Assembly (NCBI GenBank): GCA_017430945.1 | Contig: JAFRMB010000093.1 | Coordinates: 1-20,934, forward strand | DNA: 20,934 nt | Direction of reading: 5' to 3' | Source: Clostridia bacterium | Lineage (GTDB): Bacteria; Bacillota_A; Clostridia; Christensenellales; Aristaeellaceae | In this document: in pieces, positions 14,364 to 20,934 of the stretch | Layout of the letters: each line of letters starts with the position of its first letter | Numbering within the stretch: the first letter of the stretch is position 1 | Notes under the pieces: model-generated | The model's input: the letters and a program-made list of their open reading frames with translations, nothing else | Told to the model about the DNA's origin: nothing | Database searches by the model: none | Made by a program: the position numbers and the translations under genes

Positions 14364-15104
14364 TCACCTGCGGGTCGCCCACAGGAATCCGCGGCGAGTC
14401 ATCTCTGCCACCTGCGGGATTTCAAAGATCTTGTCCACATGCCCCATGGAGGAGTAGAACACACGGCCATCGCCCCAGCGTTTCGTGAACGCAACGGGCA
14501 TGGTCACCTCGCCATTGACACTGTGCGGGCCTACGGTCTTGACCTGCGTAGTGGCCAGTACATTCACGCAAGGATCAAGGTGCAGGTAATACTGCTCAGT
14601 GTGGACGCTGAAGTCCTCAAGGCCCTCGACGATCGGCGAAGAAACACCTTTCTTGAAATTGACGATATAGTCAGACTCAAATGCGCCGTCGGGGTTCGGA
14701 TAATACTTCTGCACATACTCGAGATTCTCGGGGGTAAGGAGTGAGATATGGTGATACCACTTCGTACCGGGATGGGACACCCACTGGGCACCGCACATGA
14801 ACTGATACTCGATGTTCCAGCGGAAAGCATCGCCCATGCCGCCGTGGCAACCGGCCAGACCGACGCCGGAAATGATCGCATCGGACAGGTGGAAAATGTA
14901 GCGGTCATCGCAATTGCCCTGCGTCCAAAGCGGGATGATCAGATCCATGGTCTTGAGGAACTCCTCGTCCTCCAGACGGTCGAGAGAGGGCTCGCGAATG
15001 ACTTCGTAGTTCTCATTCTCGAGCATCCTCTTGAAGCGCGCGCTGACTTTATCTGGCTCATGTCCATCCCAGCCACCGTAGAAAATGAATGCCTTCTTGC
15101 TCAT
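14364..15104 (-). CDS. ThuA-like domain protein
   Basis: This 246-residue protein of the ThuA family belongs to the class I amidotransferase-like fold but lacks amidotransferase function. Visible hallmarks are FYGGWDGHEP at the start, the turn LAGCHGGMGDAFRW (83-96) with the conserved His-Gly and Asp-Ala-Phe-Arg, a middle segment with EDFSVHTEQYY, and GDGRVFYSSMGH near the end. ThuA was named from the trehalose/maltitol use genes of rhizobia, where it works with a dehydrogenase on 3-keto disaccharides; similar proteins occur in many sugar operons. No export signal is present. The start at 15104 follows a GGAGGC site. It is 61 nt after the permease and 143 nt before the dehydrogenase, so it may process the oxidised form of the imported sugar. 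Confidence 0.88.
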   Translation of the reverse strand: MSKKAFIFYGGWDGHEPDKVSARFKRMLENENYEVIREPSLDRLEDEEFLKTMDLIIPLWTQGNCDDRYIFHLSDAIISGVGLAGCHGGMGDAFRWNIEYQFMCGAQWVSHPGTKWYHHISLLTPENLEYVQKYYPNPDGAFESDYIVNFKKGVSSPIVEGLEDFSVHTEQYYLHLDPCVNVLATTQVKTVGPHSVNGEVTMPVAFTKRWGDGRVFYSSMGHVDKIFEIPQVAEMTRRGFLWATRR

Positions 15105-15165
15105 GATATAGCCTCCGATCTATAGTATTCTTATGTTGAATTGATTCCTTGACCTGAAAACAGGC

Positions 15166-16125
15166 TCAGTTCTTTGAAGTAGAGATCCTGACGCGGACGA
15201 TGTCGAACAGTACTGCTATGATAATGACGACGCCCAAAGCCACCTTCTGCCAGTATGCATTCACTCCCAGCAGATTCAGACCATTGTTGACGAAGCCCCA
15301 GGCCAGAGCACCTGCCAATGTGTTCAGCATGCTGCCCTTGAAGGTGCCACCGATATATACGGCAGCCAATGCCTGAAGCGACAGATCCGCGCCGGAACCG
15401 GGCTGGCCCGAGGACATGCGCGCCGCCTGCACGATGCCCGCAAACGAGGCACAGAAACCGCAGATGGAGAACATCACGATCTTGGTACGCTCTACATTCA
15501 GGCCGGACAGTCGCGCAGCGTCAGCATTCTCACCTACCGAGATGACGCTGCGTCCGAAGACCGTGTACTTCAGAAGTATCGCGCCGATGAGATAGAATAT
15601 CGCCATAATGATGACCGGGATCGGCAGTACATCGGCGATATAACCACGGCCCAGCTTCAGAAATCCTTCAGGCAAACCCGTGATCGGCATGGAGTTCGTA
15701 GTGATCAGTATAAGTCCTTGGATGATATACTGCATGCCGAGACTGCCGATAAAAGCGGGGATGTGCCAGTAGGTAACGATCAAACCGGTGATCGTGCCGA
15801 TGCATACACCGATCAACAGCGCCGTCAGCACACCCAGCACCGGCGGGAAACCGGCCTTTGTGATCAATAGCGCCGCGTTGCAACCGGCGAAGGTGGATGC
15901 CATACCCGTTGACAGGTCGATCTGACCGCCCAGTACGACAAAGGATGCGCCGAGCGCGATGATAGATACGACGGTCGTCTGTCTTATGACATTGATGATA
16001 TTGTTCCAAGTCAGAAAGGTATCCGTGCAAAGCGTCATGATAATGGCAACGACGATGATCAGCAGCCATGCGCCCATATCGCTGGCGATCTTGCCGATCC
16101 GAGAGCCGAGAGATCTATTATTCAT
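15166..16125 (-). CDS. Sugar ABC transporter permease, RbsC type
   Basis: This 319-residue integral membrane permease belongs to the ribose/xylose/arabinose/galactose (CUT2) class. Many hydrophobic segments are visible, beginning at about 20-40, with the family motifs ALGASFVVLGGQIDLSTGM, YWHIPAFIGSLGMQYI and GRSVISVGENADAARLSG, the last being the cytoplasmic loop that contacts the ATPase. Two copies would form the channel with the ATPase encoded just upstream. The ATG at 16123-16125 shares one base with the TGA of the ATPase gene (TGATG) and has AGGAGGG 8 nt upstream, so translation is probably coupled. The class handles monosaccharides, which agrees with the RbsD and kinase genes downstream, but the exact sugar cannot be read. 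Confidence 0.95.
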   Translation of the reverse strand: MNNRSLGSRIGKIASDMGAWLLIIVVAIIMTLCTDTFLTWNNIINVIRQTTVVSIIALGASFVVLGGQIDLSTGMASTFAGCNAALLITKAGFPPVLGVLTALLIGVCIGTITGLIVTYWHIPAFIGSLGMQYIIQGLILITTNSMPITGLPEGFLKLGRGYIADVLPIPVIIMAIFYLIGAILLKYTVFGRSVISVGENADAARLSGLNVERTKIVMFSICGFCASFAGIVQAARMSSGQPGSGADLSLQALAAVYIGGTFKGSMLNTLAGALAWGFVNNGLNLLGVNAYWQKVALGVVIIIAVLFDIVRVRISTSKN

Positions 16126-17630
16126 CAAGCATTCCCTCCTACCGCATACTCGGTAATCAAACTCTGGGAGAAGTTCTCCCGATCGATCTCACCGGAAATC
16201 CTGCCTTCATGCATGACGATGATCCGATCACTGATGCCCATAATCTCCTCCATCTCTGAGGAGACGACGATGATCACCTTGCCCTCCGAAGCGAGCTGAT
16301 TGATGATCTCGTATATCTCTCGCTTGGCGCCGACATCGATTCCTCGGGTAGGTTCGTCGAATATGACGATTCTGGAATCAGAGAAAAGCCACTTTGCAAG
16401 GACGACCTTCTGCTGGTTGCCACCACTGAGAAACACGGCCTTCTGGTCGACCGAGGGCGTGACGATCCTCAGCATTTTCACATAGTCCTCGGCGTACTTC
16501 TTTTCTTCCTTGAAGTTGAAAAACAGCCCGTTTGGCATGATCTTCTTCAGCGCGACCATCACCGTGTTCACGCGCACGGATGTACGGAGGAACAGGCCTT
16601 CCTCTTTGCGATTCTCGGTCAGGAACCCGATCTTATGTCTTATGGCATCTCTCGGGTCCTTGATGTTGACCTCCTGGCCATCGATGAACAGTTTGCCGCT
16701 ACTCTTGGGATCCGCACCGAAGATCAGCCGCATCACTTCCGTGCGTCCCGCACCGACGAGGCCTGCAAAGCCCAGGACCTCACCGCTGCGAGCGTTGAAG
16801 GAGACGTCCTTGACCCGGTTGCGTGTATCACTGAAATGCTTTGCTTCGAGCACTACGTCGCCGATGTTGGCGTTTCGCTGCGGATACTGTTGGGTCAGTT
16901 CGCGTCCGATCATCATGGCGATCATTTCGCTTTTCGTGATGTCGGCGACATCCCGCGTTCCGATGTAGCAACCATCTCTCAGGATCGTCATGCGGTCGCA
17001 GATCGCGTAGATCTCGTCCAGCCTGTGGGTGATGAAGATCACGGCAATGCCCTTTGACTTCAGAGTGCGGATGATTCTGAAGAGTACCTCAGTCTCATGT
17101 GACGTGAGGGAAGACGTCGGCTCGTCCATGATGACGACTTTTGCATTGATGCTGACCGCTTTGATGATTTCAACGATCTGTCGCTGTGCGATGCTTATGC
17201 TGCGCACGTTCTGACGAACGTCCATGGGAATATCAAAGCTGTCAAACAACGCCTGGGCATCTGCATACATCTGTTTCCACTGTATGAGCCCGTTCTTTCT
17301 CGGGAACCTTCCCAGAAACACGTTCTCAGCGACAGAGGAACGCCAGATCAGGTTGAGCTCCTGGTAGATAATGGCGATTCCCAGCTGTTCTGCAACCTTC
17401 GGCGAGGTGATCTCCACTTTCCTGCCATCGAACTCGATGGTGCCGCTGTCACGTTTGTACGCACCGGAAAGAATCTTCATCAATGTAGACTTGCCCGCAC
17501 CGTTTTCGCCCACCAGTGCATGCACTTCACCGCGTCGAAGTGAAAAATGTACATCCGTCAGGGCTTTGACGCCAGGGAAGCTCTTATTGACACCTGTCAG
17601 CCGGAGAATGTCAGGTACTGACTCCTGCAT
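16125..17630 (-). CDS. Sugar ABC transporter ATP-binding protein, RbsA type (two ATPase domains)
   Basis: The product is 501 residues, the same length as typical RbsA, with two fused ABC domains. The first half has Walker A GENGAGKST (41-49), a reduced signature SISIAQRQ and Walker B VVIMDEPTSSL. The second half has the altered Walker A GLVGAGRTE, lacking the lysine as usual in CUT2 ATPases, a full signature LSGGNQQKV and Walker B IVIFDEPTRGIDVG. It energises uptake through the permease encoded immediately downstream. The ATG at 17630 is preferred because AAGGGAGAG lies 8 nt upstream and it gives the standard N-terminus; the frame is open 27 codons further up without a suitable site. A 134-nt gap with a weak hairpin separates it from the binding-protein gene, which may allow more binding protein than ATPase. 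Confidence 0.95.
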   Translation of the reverse strand: MQESVPDILRLTGVNKSFPGVKALTDVHFSLRRGEVHALVGENGAGKSTLMKILSGAYKRDSGTIEFDGRKVEITSPKVAEQLGIAIIYQELNLIWRSSVAENVFLGRFPRKNGLIQWKQMYADAQALFDSFDIPMDVRQNVRSISIAQRQIVEIIKAVSINAKVVIMDEPTSSLTSHETEVLFRIIRTLKSKGIAVIFITHRLDEIYAICDRMTILRDGCYIGTRDVADITKSEMIAMMIGRELTQQYPQRNANIGDVVLEAKHFSDTRNRVKDVSFNARSGEVLGFAGLVGAGRTEVMRLIFGADPKSSGKLFIDGQEVNIKDPRDAIRHKIGFLTENRKEEGLFLRTSVRVNTVMVALKKIMPNGLFFNFKEEKKYAEDYVKMLRIVTPSVDQKAVFLSGGNQQKVVLAKWLFSDSRIVIFDEPTRGIDVGAKREIYEIINQLASEGKVIIVVSSEMEEIMGISDRIIVMHEGRISGEIDRENFSQSLITEYAVGGNA

Positions 17631-17764
17631 TGCTGTGTCTCTCCCTTCCTGTCGATCTGGGGAATCAAACCGGAGTACGGATCCATCCGCACCCCGGTTC
17701 TGTCCGTCCATCGAATAGCAGCGGTATCCCGCCGTCGTTCACGGCCGGTCGCTATCGAGTGGAC

Positions 17765-18718
17765 TCACCCCAGGATATCCGAACCGGCCAGCTGACCGTC
17801 GATCTTGGAATAAACGCCTGCGGGGGTCTCGGTGATCTGATCGAAGCTCTCGCCCGCCAGCCACTTGTCGACGCGGTCCGCGACCAACACAGCCTGTCCC
17901 CTGGGATCCTGAGTGATGGTGGCCAGGTAGTTGGTGCCGGCGTCGATCTTCTCAAGCTCTTCATCCTCGCCGTCGAAACCGAACACGGTGACTTCGGTAC
18001 GGCCCGCGCCATTGGTGGCGTCATAGCCGCCCAGAGAATCCTGTGCGGAACCGCCGTAGATCAAAGTCAGGTCTGCGTAGGCAGTCAGGGCATCTTCACA
18101 GACGGACAGGGCAGTCTCGCGCACGCCGCCATTGTAGGTATTCAGCAGTTCGACATTCAGGTCGCTGGCTTCCAGCGTCTCAACAAAACCGGTGCAGCGT
18201 TTGACCTGCTGCTCGCTCTGGGCGGAAACGGTGACCAGCTTGATGTTGTCGATGCCGTTGTCCTTGCAATACTTCACATACCAGGTGCCGCCGACCTTGC
18301 CGGCATTGTAATTGTCAGTTCCAGTGGTGAAGGTGATAGCGGTCTCGCACTCAGCGGGGATCTGCATGTTGTCCATCAGGAATACCGGGATGCCGCGTTC
18401 CTCGCACTGGACAAAGATGTCGGTCAGGGCATCGATCCACCAGGTGGCTCCGACGATGACGTCAACGTTGTTGTTGATCATGTCCTGAAGGCCGTTCATC
18501 TGGGTGCCGGCGTCCAGGTTGCCATCCACGAAGGAGATATCCCAGCCGCGGGCTTCGCCCTCTTCAACGATCTGCTCATACATGCGCACATAGAACGGGA
18601 AGGTCATCGAAGGCAGGCTGAATCCGACCTTCAGCGGAGCCTTCTCCTCAGCTGAGGCTACCATTGAAAGGGAGAGAAGCAGGACAAGCGCCAGGACGAT
18701 ACTGAGAATCCGTTTCAT
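17765..18718 (-). CDS. Sugar ABC transporter substrate-binding protein (RbsB-like)
   Basis: This 317-residue extracellular binding protein belongs to the ribose/galactose-binding class (Peripla_BP_4 type). The signal peptide is clear: MKRILSIVLALVLLLSL, then MVASA with likely cleavage before EEKAP. The two lobes carry VGFSLPSMTFPFYVRMYEQ, the hinge-facing VDVIVGATWWIDA and DNMQIPAECETAITFTTGTDN, and VFGFDGEDEELEKI. The aromatic residues (Phe, Tyr, Trp-Trp) would stack on a sugar ring. There is no lipobox cysteine, so lipid anchoring, the usual way a single-membrane cell keeps such a protein, is not predicted. The ATG at 18718 follows a perfect AAGGAGG. It comes 62 nt after the LacI-family gene and upstream of the ATPase and permease genes. 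Confidence 0.94.
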   Translation of the reverse strand: MKRILSIVLALVLLLSLSMVASAEEKAPLKVGFSLPSMTFPFYVRMYEQIVEEGEARGWDISFVDGNLDAGTQMNGLQDMINNNVDVIVGATWWIDALTDIFVQCEERGIPVFLMDNMQIPAECETAITFTTGTDNYNAGKVGGTWYVKYCKDNGIDNIKLVTVSAQSEQQVKRCTGFVETLEASDLNVELLNTYNGGVRETALSVCEDALTAYADLTLIYGGSAQDSLGGYDATNGAGRTEVTVFGFDGEDEELEKIDAGTNYLATITQDPRGQAVLVADRVDKWLAGESFDQITETPAGVYSKIDGQLAGSDILG

Positions 18719-18739
18719 GATTTCTTCCTCCTTATAATT

Positions 18740-18771
18740 CTCCGGGTCAGTCCCGGAGTAATCAACGATTA
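18740..18771 (-). promoter_or_regulatory. Hairpin and candidate operator between lacI-type gene and binding-protein gene
   Basis: CTCCGGG and CCCGGAG (18740-18758) form a 7-bp stem with a 5-nt loop just before the AAGGAGG site of the binding-protein gene. Next to it, TAATCAACGATTA (18759-18771) is a 5+3+5 inverted repeat around a CG step, as LacI-family operators often have. No convincing separate promoter was found in this 62-nt gap, so the operon may be read from upstream of the regulator gene. The hairpin may mark an RNA processing or partial termination point. Confidence 0.4.
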
Positions 18772-18780
18772 TTGGGTACT

Positions 18781-19785
18781 TCAGCGCGTGGTCTTGCGCC
18801 TCAGCAGCTTACATTTCAATCGAACGTCCACCGGCTTCGAGATCCTGCCTTCGATGGTGTCGATCAGGATCCGCGTCGCACTTCGTCCCATCTCGATGCT
18901 GGGTTGCTGGATCGTCGTCAGCGGTGGGTCGAGGTACTGATCGTAAAAGATGTTGTCGATCCCGATGACCTCGACGTCCTCCGGTACCCGGCGCGACAGC
19001 TCCTTGAGGGCATGCATCGCACCGATAGCCATGAGATCATTGGATGCGATGATCGCAGAATAACTCGCGCCTGCGCTCTCCAGCTCAAGTACAGCGCGAT
19101 AGCCGCTGTTCACTGAATAGTCGCCTCTCAGGATGAGTTCGGGATTGACCCGGATCTTCATGCGCTTGAGTGCTTTCTCGTACCCTGTCAATCGCTCCTG
19201 CGCAGCCCCCTGCAGGACAGGTCCTGTAATGAAAGCGATTTCATTGGATCCATTCTGGATGAGGCACCGGCAGCATTGCTCGATAGCGTCAACATTATCT
19301 GCGACCACTACGCCGCAGCGTGCCATGCCGTCCAGGCTGTTCTCGAGCATCACAACAGGGATGTGATACTTCTTCGGGAGTCCGTGATCTTTGCGGATCT
19401 CGTTGAAGGCAGGCACCAAAAAAATCCCGTCGACCCTCTTTGCAATGAAGGAGCTCAAACACTTGCATTCCAGTTCGATCGAATACCGGGTGTCCCCAAG
19501 CAACAACGAATAGTTGTATTCCATCGCAACGTTGCTGATCTCGTGCGCGAGCTCTGAAAAAAATGGATTGCTGATGTCGGGCACGATCAAGCCCAGGCAA
19601 TGCGTGCGCATATTGGAGGTGCTGGCGATCCCAATGTGAGGATCATAGTTGAGTTCCATCAAGATGCGCTTGATCCGTTGCCGCGTCGCTTCACTGACGC
19701 CCTCGGGGATATCATTGATCACGCGGGATACAGTCGCCTTTGACACACCGGCCATCCTCGCGATCTCCTCAAGGGTTATCCTCAT
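18781..19785 (-). CDS. LacI-family transcriptional regulator of the sugar operon
   Basis: The regulator has 334 residues with a typical LacI/GalR layout: an N-terminal helix-turn-helix ITLEEIARMAGVSKATVSRV (3-22), a hinge ending in YDPH, and a periplasmic-binding-protein-like sensor domain (about 60-330) with LGLIVPDISNPFFSELAHEI, VVADNVDAIEQ and GIDNIFYDQYLDPPLTTIQQP. Such proteins bind operators as dimers and release them, or bind more tightly, when a sugar or its phosphate occupies the sensor. The ATG at 19785 is favoured over the in-frame GTG at 19797 because AAGGTGGGGG lies at a normal distance only from the ATG. It is the first gene of the minus-strand operon and likely senses the transported sugar or a breakdown product. 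Confidence 0.93.
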   Translation of the reverse strand: MRITLEEIARMAGVSKATVSRVINDIPEGVSEATRQRIKRILMELNYDPHIGIASTSNMRTHCLGLIVPDISNPFFSELAHEISNVAMEYNYSLLLGDTRYSIELECKCLSSFIAKRVDGIFLVPAFNEIRKDHGLPKKYHIPVVMLENSLDGMARCGVVVADNVDAIEQCCRCLIQNGSNEIAFITGPVLQGAAQERLTGYEKALKRMKIRVNPELILRGDYSVNSGYRAVLELESAGASYSAIIASNDLMAIGAMHALKELSRRVPEDVEVIGIDNIFYDQYLDPPLTTIQQPSIEMGRSATRILIDTIEGRISKPVDVRLKCKLLRRKTTR

Positions 19786-19813
19786 ATCGACCCCCACCTT
19801 ATATCATGGTTTA

Positions 19814-19842
19814 AGCATACTAGAGTAACATTGTTTCGTAAA
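19814..19842 (-). promoter_or_regulatory. Probable promoter of the sugar operon
   Basis: On the minus strand TTTACG (19837-19842), 17 nt and TATGCT (19814-19819) form a moderate vegetative promoter. Transcription would begin about 20-25 nt before the regulator's start codon. It is the only promoter-like pair I could find for the eleven-gene unit. Confidence 0.5.
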
Positions 19843-20553
19843 TAATCAAGGAACATCATTATGTCCATTGTTTTATGTACATTCTTCACAATTATCAAAC
19901 ATGATTATACTACTTTATGCGTATTTTTCGATCTCAGCAGCTTTTTAATTACCCTCATTGCCGTCTTGATCAGGTTTGTTTCGTCAATTTTTAGTTCGCC
20001 GCGCATTGAGCAGAATCACCGTGTTTCTCTCACAGGAAACGTCGAACTTTGGACGCAGGTGCCCCCTGGCCCTTTATCAACATCTCAACGGTTTGTCTCC
20101 GTTATGATGGGCATGCGCTCGACAGGATCTCCGGAGGTGTGCCTCTGCACTTTACAGGCCAGTTTCCGATTGTAGGTTGCACGCCGTTTTCAATCCCATC
20201 GTTTTGCTGCCCCAGTATATCATCTTTACCTCTGTTTGTCACATGGCTTCTTCCTGTTGGCCTCAGCAGTGAAATTTGAAGATTCCGGGTATCCGAAAAT
20301 ACAAAGACGGCGCCCCTTCTCCACAGTGCCTCTCTATGGTCGACGTCTTGATCATTATAAATGAAGATCGTGGCCATGCTTTTTTTCGACCGACGCGTTT
20401 GTCCCGCTGAAAGCTCTCCCATGTTATGCCAGATGATCCGGGACCTGTCGGTCGAACACCAGGGTGATGCCAGTCAGGACGATGAAGCGAGCCCCCTGTC
20501 CCTTTCAGGTGCCGGTTCCGGTGCGTTCCGCCTTGATATTCCAAAATAGCAAA
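19843..20553. other. Long spacer with no recognisable gene
   Basis: About 700 bp hold no reading frame with a ribosome binding site and a recognisable product on either strand. The part near 19850-19990 is markedly more AT-rich than the flanks. One structure stands out: TTCGACCGAC at 20385-20394 and its exact complement GTCGGTCGAA at 20447-20456, 52 bp apart, with a run of seven T beside the first arm. No transfer RNA, riboswitch or mobile element was recognised. Confidence 0.45.
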
Positions 20554-20581
20554 CGGGGAAGGCGTGTTCACGTCTTCCCCG
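20554..20581 (-). terminator. Intrinsic terminator after the surface-protein gene
   Basis: An 11-bp stem with one G-U pair (CGGGGAAGGCG / CGTCTTCCCCG, 6-nt loop) is followed on the minus strand by TTTGCTATTTT. It lies about 20 nt past the stop of the gene at 20602 and ends its transcript. Confidence 0.8.
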
Positions 20582-20601
20582 AATGCGTCGGTCCGTGATG
20601 A

Positions 20602-20934
20602 TTACTTCTTCTTTTTCCGCGCGATGGTGATGCCGACTGCAGCCAGTATCAGCGCGATCGCCGCGACGATCGCCGCCGTTCCGGCACCGCCGAATATCGT
20701 GCCGACTTCGCTCGGCGCTTCCTCCGTCGTGGCCTCGATCGCCGCGTCTTCGTCCGCCTCGCCGGCTTCCTCCTCGACCTTGCCGGTCGTATTCTCCTCC
20801 GGCACGGCCTCGTATTCCACGTTCAGCCCGTCGTCAGCTTCGTCCGGCGCTTCCTCGGCCTCCGGCGCTCCTTCGGCCTCCGGCGCCTGTGCTTCGTCCG
20901 CTTCCGCGTCAGTTGCCTCCGGTCCGCCGGCGCT
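20602..20934 (-). CDS. C-terminal part of a membrane-anchored surface or secreted protein (5' end beyond window)
   Basis: The frame is open from the window edge to TAA at 20602-20604, giving the last 110 residues of a longer protein. Residues 1-84 of this piece are a low-complexity acidic linker of Ala, Glu, Pro and Asp, with loose repeats such as APEAEG, APEAEE and APDEAD. A Gly-rich turn (FGGAG) then leads to one hydrophobic helix (TAAIVAAIALILAAVGITIA) and a basic RKKKK tail, the stop-transfer layout of a protein with its bulk outside the membrane. An LPXTG sorting motif is not present before the helix, so sortase anchoring is not indicated. The N-terminal, functional domain lies outside the window, so no activity can be given. 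Confidence 0.75.
   Translation of the reverse strand, partial: SAGGPEATDAEADEAQAPEAEGAPEAEEAPDEADDGLNVEYEAVPEENTTGKVEEEAGEADEDAAIEATTEEAPSEVGTIFGGAGTAAIVAAIALILAAVGITIARKKKK

Noticed and set aside
19861..20175. Plus-strand open frame of 104 codons in the spacer after the LacI-type gene
   Set aside because: There is no ribosome binding site before the ATG, and the product is a low-complexity hydrophobic stretch then an unrelated tail; it looks like an open frame by chance in AT-rich DNA.
20102..20422. Minus-strand open frame of 106 codons in the same spacer
   Set aside because: No domain, poor codon choice and no linked promoter or ribosome binding site were found.

Overview
The window looks like a chromosomal segment of a moderately high-GC Firmicute, most likely an uncultured or gut-type clostridial lineage. 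The reasons are strong GGGAGG-type ribosome binding sites, near-consensus sigma-70/sigma-A promoters (TTGACA-17-TATAAT), stem-loop terminators, and gene content (ribose-type sugar ABC operon under a LacI regulator, TetR next to a MATE remnant, short-stem surface anchor). The lineage is inferred; no rRNA or tRNA gene is present to fix it. No phage, CRISPR or insertion-sequence gene was seen.

Layout. (1) 1-3217, minus strand: a secreted helical protein of unknown activity, an HD-domain phosphohydrolase-like protein, and the first 282 residues of a NeuD/PglD-like acyltransferase that continues into a carrier-protein (ACP) domain at the window edge. (2) 3296-6744: a Lon protease (minus) and a TetR-family regulator (plus) diverge from a compact promoter region. 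One 18-bp palindrome there holds the -35 boxes of both promoters, and a related palindrome lies in the lon leader. A small, possibly decayed ORF follows lon and the unit ends at a clear terminator. (3) 6751-8171, minus: a 50-codon remnant of a MATE transporter, and an MscS-type channel with its own promoter. (4) 8519-19842, minus: one long carbohydrate operon of eleven genes. (5) 19843-20934: a long non-coding stretch, a terminator, and the C-terminal end of a membrane-anchored surface protein.

The main object of interest is the operon in region 4. In transcription order it reads: LacI regulator, periplasmic-type sugar-binding protein, double-domain ATPase, permease, ThuA-like protein, zinc-type dehydrogenase, PfkB/ribokinase, M81 (MlrC-like) metallopeptidase-family protein, a TIM-barrel-like protein I cannot place, RbsD (ribose pyranase), and a second class-I-amidotransferase-like protein. 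A plain ribose operon needs only the transporter, RbsD and RbsK. The five extra enzymes suggest the imported compound is a derivatised, probably ribo-configured sugar that is oxidised, rearranged and hydrolysed before a pentose reaches RbsD and RbsK. That pathway is an inference, and the substrate cannot be read from the sequence.
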